NCBI GenBank assembly: GCA_018781585.1
Contig: JADMJT010000044.1
Location: 1-53,807, forward strand
Source of the DNA: Burkholderiales bacterium
Lineage (GTDB): Bacteria > Pseudomonadota > Gammaproteobacteria > Burkholderiales > Thiobacteraceae
Direction of reading: 5' to 3'
Length of the DNA: 53,807 nt
Position 1 is the first letter of the stretch; each line of letters begins with the position of its first letter. A program made the position numbers and the translations under genes. The notes beneath the pieces were generated by a model that saw only the letters and a list, made by a program, of their open reading frames with translations, made no database searches and was not told the DNA's origin. Below are positions 28,869 through 37,800 of the stretch, piece after piece.

Positions 28869-31238
28869 ATGAATCGCAAACACACGCTATTCGATCTAAA
28901 AGCACTGCACCGAAAGCTGATTGCAAGCAGCTCGGTGCTTTTTCTATTTGGGGCGTTTGCCTTGATCTGGTTGCTGATGGCCGGCTTGGGCTGGATGGGT
29001 TTGCACGTTTTGCAGGCTAATAACCAGCGCATGGAAAAAATCGTGCTGGAACACAATGTGAAGATCGCCTTGGTGCTGGATTTGCGTAGCATCAACCGTG
29101 AACGGGCATTGACGGTGCACAAGATGATTTTGTCTGGTGATCCGTTTGAACGCGATAACTTGATGCTGGTATTCCGCGAGTTGGCAACAAGCTATGTTCG
29201 GCAACGCGACCGGCTACTATCACTGCCCTTCGTGCCGGAAGAGCAAAAGGCGTTTGAAGCCGCGCAAGACAAGATCAAAGAGTCTACCCGCCTCATGGAA
29301 GAAGTCGTCGCCCTGACCTTGGATAACCGTAATAAAGAGGCGGAGTTGATGCTGACGAGTCAGGCCATTCCCGCGCAGAATTTGGTGCAGGTCGATTTTT
29401 CTACGTTTCTGGAATATCAAAATCGATCGAGTGAAGCGGCGGTGCGTCATGCGCAGGACGCCTATCAGCGCGCCTATTGGGGGAGTGTTTTTTTGGGCGG
29501 AGCAGCCTTGATTTTGGGATTGCTCGTATCGTTTGGCGTTATCCGGCGCACGGCCAACGTGGAGCGCGCGCTCGCGCGTGAGAAAGAGCGAGCCGAAGTC
29601 ACCCTGCACTCGATTGGCGAAGCGGTGATTACCACCGACGAATTAGGCTGTGTTGATCATCTTAACGAAATGGCAGAGCGCCTAACGGGTTGGACGAATG
29701 CCGAGGCGGTAGGCCTCAAAGTAGAAGATGTTTACCGGGTAGTGGATGAAAACCACCCGACCCAGGTCTTGAATCTGGCGGCGTACTGCTTAGGTGATGT
29801 CAGCTTGCCGTGTCCTGAATCGTCACTCATGATTTCGCGAGGTGGTCTGCAATACACGATCGAGCAGACGGTATCGCCTATTCGAGAGGCGGATGGCGTG
29901 GTGATCGGTATGGTGGTGGTGTTTCGGGATGTGACCACCGAGCGCTCCCTGGCGCACGAGTTGGCTTGGCAAGCCAGCCATGACGCCTTAACCAGTTTGG
30001 CAAACCGGCACGAATTTGAGCGCCGCTTGCAGGAGGTGGTGGAAAGCGCCCAGACCTCCCGCATCAGTCATGCCCTGCTCTATATCGATCTAGATCAATT
30101 TAAGCTGGTGAATGACACCTGCGGCCATGTGGCAGGGGATGAATTGCTGCGCCAGTTGTCGACCTTGTTAAACGCAAAGATTCGGACAGTGGACACGCTG
30201 GCGCGTTTGGGCGGCGATGAGTTTGGCTTGTTGCTGCCCGGTTGCGGCATAGAACAAGCGCAGGTAATTGCAGAAAAGCTGCGGCAGGAAATCAGCGAGT
30301 TTCGATTTATGTGGGAGGCCAAAACATTCATGGTCGGCGCTTCAATCGGTCTGGTGGAAATCACGCATGAGACCGGTACGGTCGCGAATCTGCTCTCCGC
30401 CGCGGATACCGCGTGCTACATGGCGAAAGATCGCGGGCGCAATCGTGTCTGTGTCCACCGCGCGCAAGATGCGGAGGTGCGGCGGCTACATGGCGAGGCC
30501 GAATGGGTGACCCGAATTACCCGGGCATTCGAGGAAAATCGCTTTCAACTTTATTATCAAAAAATCATCCCGCTACATCCCGACCGGCATCCCGAATATC
30601 GGGAGATTCTATTGCGCTTAATTGATGAAGCAGGGCGGCTGGTGCCGCCGATGGCCTTCATTCCGGCAGCGGAGCGTTATACCTTGATGCCGACGATTGA
30701 TCGTTGGGTGGTGCGCACCTTGTTTGCCTGGATGCGGGCGCATCAACACCAACTGCCGGAAAACATTTACTACTCGATTAATCTCTCTGGGCAATCGCTC
30801 GGAGATGATGCGTTTGCAAGTTTTGTCGAGGATCAATTTCGTATATCGGATGTCATGCCTAGCCGAATTTGTTTCGAAGTAACCGAAACCGCAGCGATCT
30901 CAAACTTGGCGCAGGCGATGCGCATGATGAAAAAATTGCAGGCCATGGGCTGCGGATTCTCGCTCGATGATTTTGGCAGCGGCATGTCTTCCTTCGCCTA
31001 TCTCAAGAATCTGCCGGTGGATAGTATTAAGGTCGATGGCGCATTTGTGCGCGACATGTTGACCGACCCCATCGACTTCGCGATGGTCGAAGCGATTATT
31101 CGCATCGGCCATGTAATGGGTTTGAAAACCATCGCCGAGTACGTCGAAAGCGACGCGATTATGCAGCGTCTAGCCAAGTTGGATGTGGATTATGTTCAGG
31201 GTTTCGGCATGCATCGACCGGAGCCTTTAGCCCCTTGA
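28869..31238 (+). CDS. membrane sensor diguanylate cyclase/phosphodiesterase (GGDEF-EIL)
   Basis: A 789-residue protein: transmembrane helix (about 22-45), periplasmic helical sensor (about 45-195), second helix (about 198-222), PAS domain (about 240-365), GGDEF domain with intact GGDEF at 448-452 and an EAL domain (about 545-785). In the EAL signature alanine is isoleucine (EIL, 579-581), while the metal-binding residues (the Glu, Asn of INLSG, EVTE, LDDFGSG, Lys of IKVDG) are kept. It would make and/or break c-di-GMP in response to an unknown signal. It stands after the groEL terminator. Confidence 0.93.
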   Translation: MNRKHTLFDLKALHRKLIASSSVLFLFGAFALIWLLMAGLGWMGLHVLQANNQRMEKIVLEHNVKIALVLDLRSINRERALTVHKMILSGDPFERDNLMLVFRELATSYVRQRDRLLSLPFVPEEQKAFEAAQDKIKESTRLMEEVVALTLDNRNKEAELMLTSQAIPAQNLVQVDFSTFLEYQNRSSEAAVRHAQDAYQRAYWGSVFLGGAALILGLLVSFGVIRRTANVERALAREKERAEVTLHSIGEAVITTDELGCVDHLNEMAERLTGWTNAEAVGLKVEDVYRVVDENHPTQVLNLAAYCLGDVSLPCPESSLMISRGGLQYTIEQTVSPIREADGVVIGMVVVFRDVTTERSLAHELAWQASHDALTSLANRHEFERRLQEVVESAQTSRISHALLYIDLDQFKLVNDTCGHVAGDELLRQLSTLLNAKIRTVDTLARLGGDEFGLLLPGCGIEQAQVIAEKLRQEISEFRFMWEAKTFMVGASIGLVEITHETGTVANLLSAADTACYMAKDRGRNRVCVHRAQDAEVRRLHGEAEWVTRITRAFEENRFQLYYQKIIPLHPDRHPEYREILLRLIDEAGRLVPPMAFIPAAERYTLMPTIDRWVVRTLFAWMRAHQHQLPENIYYSINLSGQSLGDDAFASFVEDQFRISDVMPSRICFEVTETAAISNLAQAMRMMKKLQAMGCGFSLDDFGSGMSSFAYLKNLPVDSIKVDGAFVRDMLTDPIDFAMVEAIIRIGHVMGLKTIAEYVESDAIMQRLAKLDVDYVQGFGMHRPEPLAP

Positions 31239-31277
31239 TGAGTTGCAGTGTGCGGGCAAAGCTCGTAAGTTAGCGCC

Positions 31278-33185
31278 ATGTCTGATTTTCACCCGTTACC
31301 GGCTGCCTTACTCAACGCTACGCTGGCGCACCTCACCCGATTTGCGCCTTTCAGTGAAATGGCGCGCGAGCATCTGGAATGGATGATTGCGCATTTATCG
31401 CTGGCGTATTTCCCCAAGGACGCAGTGTTGCTGGATCCGAGCCAGGGTCCAGTACCGTTCTTTTCCGTCATCAAGCAGGGCAGTGTCGTCGGCGAGCAAG
31501 TGGCGGGCCGGGCTGAAAATGAGGGTGCGAATTGGCAACTCACCGAAGGGGAGTGCTTTCCATTGGGTGCGCTATTAGCCAACCGGCCGGTGGCCAACGT
31601 TTATCGCGCAGCCGAAGATACTTTTTGTTATCAACTGCCCGCCGCGCAGTTCGCCGAGTTATTACAGCGTTCCGCGATATTCCACGATTTCTGCACCCGC
31701 CGCATCGCGCATTTGCTGGAGCGCTCTAAGCAGGCGATTCAGGCGCAATACACCCAAGCCGCAATCGCGCAGCAGCCTTTATCTACGCTCCTTTCTAGCG
31801 TGATCCGGCGCGAGCCGGTGACGTGTGCCAGCACCGAGGCAATCGCGACAGCGCTCGCGAAAATGCACGCGGAAAATGTTGGCTCGATGGTGATTGTGGC
31901 CGGCGCGCGGCCGATTGGCATTTTCACGCTGCATGATTTGTTGGCGCGGGTGGCGCTCGCCAAACAAGATTTAAGCGCGCCGATCGCTGCGGTGATGACG
32001 CGCGAACCAGTGATGCTGAGCGGGCACGCCAGCGCTTACGAAGCCGCCTTATTGATGGCGCGGCATGGCATCCGCCATGTATTGGTGGTGGAGGGCGAGC
32101 GATTCCTGGGGGTGGTATCGGAAAAGGATTTGTTCTCGGTGCAGCGTGTGGGGCTCACGCAGATCAGCATCAATATCCGCACCGCGAAAAGCATAGCGGA
32201 ATTAGCGCAGGCGAACCAGGAGATTCATGCGCTCGCGCATAGTATGCTGGCGCAGGGTGTCGGTGCGGAGCAGCTCACGCAAATCATTACCACACTGAAC
32301 GACTTGCTCACGCAGCGCTTAATCGATCTGACCGCGCCGAAATACGATCTCGCCGATATTCCCTATTGCTGGTTGGCCCTGGGATCGGAAGGCCGAATGG
32401 AGCAGACGCTCGCCACCGATCAGGATAACGGCATTATCTTCACCGCTGAAGCCGGAGCGCATGAAACAGCGCGCACCAAACTGCTGGCTTTCGCCCAGGC
32501 GGTGAATAATGCGCTCGATCAATGCGGCTTTCCCTTGTGCCAGGGCGGGGTGATGGCGAGCAATCCGAAGTGGTGTTTAACCAGTGAAGAGTGGCACAAC
32601 ACATTCTCCTTATGGATCGATCAGGGCGACCCCGAGGCACTGTTGAATAGCGCGATTTTTTTCGATTTTCGCGCATTGTACGGTGAGGAAAAGCTGGCCC
32701 AGGATTTACGCGCCTGGCTGGCCAGCAAAGCGGCAGCGAATCCGCGCTTCTTGCATCAGATGGCGGGAAACGCGTTGCGCAACCGGCCGCCCTTAGGCGT
32801 GGTGCGCGATTTCGTGCTTGCTGCCGGCGGCGAATATGATCACACCATCGACTTGAAGCTGAACGGCGCAACGCCCTTCGTGGATGCGGCGCGCATCTAT
32901 AGCCTGGCCGCTGGTGATACCCATACCAACACCCTGGCGCGGCTGCGCGCAGCGGGCGCGGCGTTAAAAATGTCGCCGGAGGAAATCGCCGCTTGGGCCG
33001 AGGCCTTGTTGTTCATCCAACTGCTGCGCTTGCGTAATCAGCATCTTAGTCACGCGGTAGGCCGTGACATGCACAATCATGTTAATCCGGATACGTTGAA
33101 TGAATTGGAACGGCGCATTCTGAAAGAGACTTTTCGCCAGGCGCGCAAGCTGCAAACGCGCTTGGCGTTGGATTACGGCTTGTGA
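31278..33185 (+). CDS. cNMP-binding/CBS/DUF294 nucleotidyltransferase-like signalling protein
   Basis: A 635-residue protein: a cyclic-nucleotide-binding-like domain (about 20-150), two CBS domains (about 170-295) and a DUF294 putative nucleotidyltransferase (about 340-500) with LGSEGRMEQTLATDQDNGIIF, followed by a C-terminal helical domain. The GSEGR...DQD pattern is the nucleotidyltransferase signature. The same set of genes (this, an exonuclease, DUF4212, symporter) recurs in gamma- and betaproteobacteria, suggesting control of the solute symporter. The 3' end overlaps the exonuclease by 4 bases. Confidence 0.9.
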   Translation: MSDFHPLPAALLNATLAHLTRFAPFSEMAREHLEWMIAHLSLAYFPKDAVLLDPSQGPVPFFSVIKQGSVVGEQVAGRAENEGANWQLTEGECFPLGALLANRPVANVYRAAEDTFCYQLPAAQFAELLQRSAIFHDFCTRRIAHLLERSKQAIQAQYTQAAIAQQPLSTLLSSVIRREPVTCASTEAIATALAKMHAENVGSMVIVAGARPIGIFTLHDLLARVALAKQDLSAPIAAVMTREPVMLSGHASAYEAALLMARHGIRHVLVVEGERFLGVVSEKDLFSVQRVGLTQISINIRTAKSIAELAQANQEIHALAHSMLAQGVGAEQLTQIITTLNDLLTQRLIDLTAPKYDLADIPYCWLALGSEGRMEQTLATDQDNGIIFTAEAGAHETARTKLLAFAQAVNNALDQCGFPLCQGGVMASNPKWCLTSEEWHNTFSLWIDQGDPEALLNSAIFFDFRALYGEEKLAQDLRAWLASKAAANPRFLHQMAGNALRNRPPLGVVRDFVLAAGGEYDHTIDLKLNGATPFVDAARIYSLAAGDTHTNTLARLRAAGAALKMSPEEIAAWAEALLFIQLLRLRNQHLSHAVGRDMHNHVNPDTLNELERRILKETFRQARKLQTRLALDYGL

Positions 33186-33892
33186 ATTGGCTCGCTGATT
33201 TGATTTTTCCGCGCCGGGCGGCGCTCGCGCCTAATTTGGCGCAATCGCTCAATGAATGGATAGCGCTACCCGAACCCGATGCGCATGAAGCACTGGCACA
33301 AGCACGCTGGGTCGTGGTGGATGTGGAATCGAGTGGACTCGACATGCGGCGCGATCGTTTGATTTCGATTGGGGCGGTCGCGGTGCAGGGGGAGACGATT
33401 TCCTTTGCCGATAGTTTCGATATCGTCTTGAAACAAGACGCAGTGAGCCCGACGGACAACATTTTGGTGCATGGCATCGGTAACGCGGCGCAACGGGAGG
33501 GGGCGCCACCGGCCGAGGCGCTGCTGCGTTTTTTGCACTATCTCGGCAAGTCGCGCTTAGTCGCGTATCACGCCGCGTTTGACGAAGCCATGATCGGACG
33601 CGCGATGCAAACGTATCTTGGTCTCAAGTTTAAGCGCCACGCACTGGATTTGGCTTATCTTGCTCCCGCACTCTTTCCATCTAAACAGCGAAGCCTGGAT
33701 GACTGGCTCACCCACTTCGGCATCCCTACTTTCGCGCGTCATAACGCCCTCTCCGACGCCTATTCCACCGCGCAACTATTTCAGGTTTCGCTCAAGCAGG
33801 CGAGCTTGCAAAGGCTCCAAACATGCGTTCAGTTGAATCACCTTGAACGTGCGTTTTATGAACTTTCAAGAATGGAATCAAGCGCTTCTTAA
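33182..33892 (+). CDS. DnaQ-like 3'-5' exonuclease of the symporter module
   Basis: A 236-residue DEDDh exonuclease. ExoI VVDVESSGLD, ExoII VAYHAAFDEAMI and ExoIII HNALSDAYSTAQLF are present. It begins with GTG inside the stop of the DUF294 gene (4-base overlap), so it is translated with it. It is not the polymerase III epsilon subunit, because the N-terminal leader and gene context differ; its nucleic acid target is unknown. Confidence 0.9.
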   Translation: MNWLADLIFPRRAALAPNLAQSLNEWIALPEPDAHEALAQARWVVVDVESSGLDMRRDRLISIGAVAVQGETISFADSFDIVLKQDAVSPTDNILVHGIGNAAQREGAPPAEALLRFLHYLGKSRLVAYHAAFDEAMIGRAMQTYLGLKFKRHALDLAYLAPALFPSKQRSLDDWLTHFGIPTFARHNALSDAYSTAQLFQVSLKQASLQRLQTCVQLNHLERAFYELSRMESSAS

Positions 33893-34071
33893 TTTCATAT
33901 AGTGAAACGCAAACTCACTTTACAAGCTTGCAACAAAGTTCCATACTCGCCGCGTTGTTAATAAAAAGCGCTTATGGCCGCATAAAAGCCTTAAAGCGCA
34001 TACCTCGTTAAATAATTTCTGGAAGCCCGCCTGGGCTGTCGCGAATTTAAATAATAACTGGAGGAGGTAGC

Positions 34072-34335
34072 ATGGAAATCACCGATAAGCACCGAGAATA
34101 CTGGCGCAAAAATCTCAGCATGACGGGCGTGTTGCTGGCTATTTGGTTCATCGCAACGTTTGTGGTCAGCTGGTACGCGCGCGAACTCAATGCATTCACG
34201 ATCGCCGGTTTCCCGTTTGCTTTTTATATGGCGGCCCAGGGTGCGCTGATTATCTATGTGATCGTGATTTGGTTTTACGCGCACCGCATGAATCAGCTCG
34301 ACAAAGAATACGGTGTGCACGAGGGGGAGGACTGA
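34072..34335 (+). CDS. DUF4212 symporter small subunit
   Basis: An 87-residue membrane protein with two hydrophobic helices and a charged C-terminus. It belongs to the TIGR03647/DUF4212 group, the small subunit found beside the VC_2705-type sodium/solute symporter. The strong site GGAGG precedes the ATG. The symporter gene starts one base after its stop. The preceding 179 bases contain no gene. Confidence 0.92.
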   Translation: MEITDKHREYWRKNLSMTGVLLAIWFIATFVVSWYARELNAFTIAGFPFAFYMAAQGALIIYVIVIWFYAHRMNQLDKEYGVHEGED

Positions 34336-34336
34336 C

Positions 34337-36409
34337 ATGACCACGCAAACTCAAGCGCAATTTTTCTCGTCGCTAAAGAAGTATTACACCTTCTACACCG
34401 GGGGCTTCATCCTCTTCGTGATCGCGCTGGCGATCTTGGAGCAGATGGGCCTGCCCAATAGGTGGATCGGCTACATATTCCTGTTTGCCACCATCGCGCT
34501 GTACGCCGGCATCGGCATCATGTCCAAGACTGCGGACGTGGCGGAGTATTATGTGGCGGGTCGGCGCGTACCGGCGTTTTTCAACGGCATGGCCACCGGC
34601 GCAGATTGGATGAGTGCCGCATCCTTCATTGGTATGGCGGGCACGCTGTATGCCGCCGGTTATGACGGGCTCGCGTTCGTCATGGGTTGGACCGGGGGTT
34701 ACTGTCTGGTCGCATTGTTCCTCGCGCCTTACCTCAGAAAATTCGGCCAATTCACGATTCCGGATTTTCTCGGCGCGCGTTATGGCGGCAATCTACCTCG
34801 TACCATTGGCGTGATTGCGGCGGTGGTCTGCTCATTTACCTACGTGATCGCGCAGATTTACGGCGTGGGTCTGATCACCAGCCGTTTCACCGGGATGGAG
34901 TTTGCCTACGGCGTATTTGCCGGTTTGGCAGGTATTTTGGTGTGTTCCTTCCTCGGCGGGATGCGCGCAGTGACTTGGACCCAGGTCGCACAGTACATCA
35001 TCCTCATCATTGCCTACATGATTCCGGTGGTGTGGTTGTCGGTACAACAGACTGGCAATCCAATTCCGCAAATCGCTTATGGTCAGCAACTGCAGAAGGT
35101 GGGGGATCTGGAGAAAAAACTCAACGCTGATCCGAAAGAACTCGAAGTGCGTGGGATCTTCAAAGAGAAGCAAAATGCAGCAGAAGCCCAGATCAAAGAA
35201 CTTGACACTGACGCGGCAGCTTTTTATGCCGCGGCCCAAGCGAAAGCTGAGGCTAAGCTGGCCGAGCTAAAGGCAGCGCCGACCCCGGATGCGAAGGCAA
35301 TCGAAGGCGCGGAAAAAGCACTGAAAGAATTTCCAGCCGATGCGGTTGCGCTTAAGACTAAGTTGAAAAAAGATGCCGATGGCGCCAAGGCCAGAGCTGC
35401 ACCGGTGAAGGCGCATGCCGAGCCATTCGCGGGCAAAGACGAGGCGGAGAGCAATAAGAAACGCAAAAATTTCCTAGCCCTCGTGTTGTGTCTGATGGTG
35501 GGTACCGCGGCTTTACCGCACATTTTGATGCGTTACTACACCACGCCCAATGTGCGTGACGCACGCCAGTCGGTATTTTGGTCCTTGTTCTTCATCTTCC
35601 TGCTCTACTTCACGGCGCCCGCGTTGGCGGTATTGGTGAAGTTCGACGTCTACAGCCATTTAGTCGGATCGAGTTTCGCCGATCTGCCCAAGTGGGTTAG
35701 CGCCTGGGCAGCCGTAGATAAGAGTTTGATGAGCATTACCGACATCAACAAGGACGGTATCGTGCAACTTGCCGAGATTGTAATAGGCACCGACTTGGTC
35801 GTGCTCGCCACGCCCGAGATCGCCGGTCTGCCCTATGTCATCTCCGGGCTGGTAGCGGCGGGTGGTTTGGCCGCGGCGCTGTCGACTGCCGATGGTTTGC
35901 TGCTCACCATCGCCAATGCCTTGTCGCACGATGTCTACTACAAAATGATCGATCCGCATGCACCGACCACGCGCCGCTTGGCGGTGTCCAAGGGTTTGCT
36001 CCTGGTAGTAGCAATTGTCGCGGCTTATGTGACCTCGTTGAAACCGGGCGACATTCTGTTCCTGGTGGGGGCGGCGTTCTCGCTGGCGGCTTCAGCTTTC
36101 TTCCCGGCCTTGGTGGCGGGCATCTTCTGGAAGCGGGCTAACCAGTTAGGCGCGGTGCTAGGGATGGTGGCAGGTTTGGGTGTGTGTGCTTATTACATGT
36201 ACATCACCTACCCATTCTTTGGCGTCCTCGCGCCGAAGTGGTGGGATATTGAACCCATCGCCGCCGGCATCTTCGGCATTCCGCTGGGTTTCGCTGGCGT
36301 CATTATTGGCAGCCTCATCAGCCCTGCGCCGTCGAAAGAAGTGCAGGACTTGGTGGACCACGTGCGTTATCCGAACCTGGAAGGGGATATCCAAACCCAA
36401 GCCGCTTAA
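34337..36409 (+). CDS. sodium:solute symporter, VC_2705 subfamily, with cytoplasmic insertion and EF-hand-like loop
   Basis: A 690-residue symporter of the SSS family (TIGR03648, close to ActP). The start at 34337 is preferred because GAGG precedes it and it follows the DUF4212 stop by one base. Membrane helices occupy the N-terminal ~245 and C-terminal ~315 residues. Between them lies a hydrophilic, Ala/Lys/Glu-rich helical insertion (about 245-375). A loop at 469-480 reads DINKDGIVQLAE, a perfect EF-hand spacing for Ca2+. Acetate or another small carboxylate is the likely substrate, but that is inferred from ActP. Confidence 0.92.
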   Translation: MTTQTQAQFFSSLKKYYTFYTGGFILFVIALAILEQMGLPNRWIGYIFLFATIALYAGIGIMSKTADVAEYYVAGRRVPAFFNGMATGADWMSAASFIGMAGTLYAAGYDGLAFVMGWTGGYCLVALFLAPYLRKFGQFTIPDFLGARYGGNLPRTIGVIAAVVCSFTYVIAQIYGVGLITSRFTGMEFAYGVFAGLAGILVCSFLGGMRAVTWTQVAQYIILIIAYMIPVVWLSVQQTGNPIPQIAYGQQLQKVGDLEKKLNADPKELEVRGIFKEKQNAAEAQIKELDTDAAAFYAAAQAKAEAKLAELKAAPTPDAKAIEGAEKALKEFPADAVALKTKLKKDADGAKARAAPVKAHAEPFAGKDEAESNKKRKNFLALVLCLMVGTAALPHILMRYYTTPNVRDARQSVFWSLFFIFLLYFTAPALAVLVKFDVYSHLVGSSFADLPKWVSAWAAVDKSLMSITDINKDGIVQLAEIVIGTDLVVLATPEIAGLPYVISGLVAAGGLAAALSTADGLLLTIANALSHDVYYKMIDPHAPTTRRLAVSKGLLLVVAIVAAYVTSLKPGDILFLVGAAFSLAASAFFPALVAGIFWKRANQLGAVLGMVAGLGVCAYYMYITYPFFGVLAPKWWDIEPIAAGIFGIPLGFAGVIIGSLISPAPSKEVQDLVDHVRYPNLEGDIQTQAA

Positions 36410-36430
36410 TCGCATTCTTGCGTTGGATTC

Positions 36431-36460
36431 AACCAGGCCCGCGTTTGCGGGCCTGGTTGT
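36431..36460. terminator. terminator between the symporter and the convergent TPR gene
   Basis: AACCAGGCCCGC and GCGGGCCTGGTT form a perfect 12-base stem with a GTTT loop, then GTTTA. It lies 22 bases after the symporter stop and serves either convergent gene. Confidence 0.85.
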
Positions 36461-36473
36461 TTATGGGCGGTGC

Positions 36474-37061
36474 TTAACGTAAATCGCGAATAAGATGGCT
36501 AAGATCGGCGCGCTCGGATTCCTGTACCAGCCGCCGCGTTAAGGCGGGGTCAAACCGCGACAGATGGAGTGCGACCTCTTTCACTTTCTCCGGCTGATGG
36601 TGGTGGTGATAGGCCATCCCCAAGGCGTACCAGGCGTGGCCATTCATGGGCTGTAATTCGGCGGCATGCTGCAAGGCGTCCGCGGCCTTTTCGTGTTGCC
36701 CCAGCGCGGCATGGGCGAGTCCCAAGCCATACCAGGCGCGGTCGTGCTTGGGGTTGTGCTTAATGGCTTCCTGAAACGCGTCGATCGCTTGCGCATGGCG
36801 CCCCGCGTGATCGCGGATGTAGCCTAGGTTGAACCAGGTGTCCACCTCCTGTGCGTGGATCCGCAGCACCAGCAGATAATAATCTTCCGCGTCCTGGTAC
36901 TCGTGACGCTGGGCGTGCAGATAACCCAGGCAGCGCGCCGCTTGAAGAAAACCAGGATTATGTTGTAGTGCGTCTCGATAGGCTTTGAGTGCTTGTTCGG
37001 GACGTTTAAAAAATTCGAAGAACAAGCCGCGTCCGTAATCGCGCCATTGATTAAAATTCAT
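36474..37061 (-). CDS. tetratricopeptide repeat protein
   Basis: A 195-residue soluble protein with five or so TPR units (for example DTWFNLGYIRDHAGRHAQAI and RAWYGLGLAHAALGQHEKAA). TPR arrays bind other proteins. The start at 37061 (MNFNQWRD) is likely; a longer version reaches 37082. No signal peptide. It converges with the symporter and is divergent from the small membrane protein. Partner unknown. Confidence 0.85.
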   Translation of the reverse strand: MNFNQWRDYGRGLFFEFFKRPEQALKAYRDALQHNPGFLQAARCLGYLHAQRHEYQDAEDYYLLVLRIHAQEVDTWFNLGYIRDHAGRHAQAIDAFQEAIKHNPKHDRAWYGLGLAHAALGQHEKAADALQHAAELQPMNGHAWYALGMAYHHHHQPEKVKEVALHLSRFDPALTRRLVQESERADLSHLIRDLR

Positions 37062-37147
37062 GTGGAATCCACTAAATGGCAAAAACGCATTGTCCCGGTA
37101 TGTTGGCTTGGTAACAAGCGCAACGCGTGTGAGTTAAACTGGCCAAT

Positions 37148-37456
37148 ATGGAAAACATCACATTACAAATCCAATTGATTGCCATTGTCCGGACTGTCGT
37201 TGAAGTGGCCGGCTGGGCCTTGATCGGGCAAGGCATCCTGGCCGTGTTCGCGGGCGCGGCGCGCCAGCAGAATGTGATCTATAAAGTATTTCAAATTATC
37301 ACCGCGCCCGTCGTCAAGGCCGTGCGTTTTATCACGCCCCGTTTCATCGTCGATGCGCATGTGCCGCTGATCACTTTTTTTCTGCTGTTCTGGATTTGGA
37401 TTGCGCTCGCGGCGTGGAAACACCGTTTATGCTTGCTTCACCATTTAGCCTGCTAG
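37148..37456 (+). CDS. small inner-membrane protein (YggT-like)
   Basis: A 102-residue protein with two hydrophobic segments: one near 8-35 and one near 73-92, with ITAPVVKAVRFITPRFIVDA between, a pattern like YggT (two helices around an amphipathic loop). The function of YggT proteins is unclear. It lies ahead of the glycine riboswitch and its own promoter, so it is not part of the gcv operon. Family call is tentative. Confidence 0.55.
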   Translation: MENITLQIQLIAIVRTVVEVAGWALIGQGILAVFAGAARQQNVIYKVFQIITAPVVKAVRFITPRFIVDAHVPLITFFLLFWIWIALAAWKHRLCLLHHLAC

Positions 37457-37483
37457 GAATTCGATCGCCTTTATATGGTTTGG

Positions 37484-37512
37484 TTGAGTGCTTGCTCACC
37501 CTCCGGTATAGT
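37484..37512 (+). promoter_or_regulatory. promoter of the glycine riboswitch/gcv operon
   Basis: TTGAGT, 17 bases, TATAGT. It fits sigma-70 and lies 19 bases before the riboswitch. Confidence 0.75.
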
Positions 37513-37530
37513 TACGGTTGCCCAAAGACA

Positions 37531-37707
37531 TGCGGGAGAGCGCACGCAAGACGTGCCGCCGAAGGCGTAATTACCCATAATCGCTCAGGCAAACGAACCG
37601 TGTGTTTAGGCAACTCTGGAGAGCGGCGCCAATTCAATTTTGGCGCCCACCGAAGGGGCACGCAGGCATTCTTCTGCAATCTCTCAGGTACCCGGACAGA
37701 GGGGTGA
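37531..37707 (+). promoter_or_regulatory. tandem glycine riboswitch
   Basis: Two glycine aptamers in series. The first runs from GCGGGAGAGC near 37532 through GCCGCCGAAGGC and TCAGGCAAAC to ACTCTGGAGAG near 37622. The second shares that end and continues through GCGCCCACCGAAGGGGC, CTCTCAGGTACC and GGACAGAGGGG. Both carry the family's conserved CCGAAGG and CTCAGG elements. It controls gcvT, which starts 94 bases downstream. Whether it works on transcription or translation is not clear because no strong terminator is visible. Confidence 0.95.
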
Positions 37708-37800
37708 AGCGCAACGAAATCGTGCATTCGTTCGGGCTACGCCTCGTCCGGGTGTCGATCTCATTTGATTCGATCAGCCGCATGACATTCTAGGAGCCGC

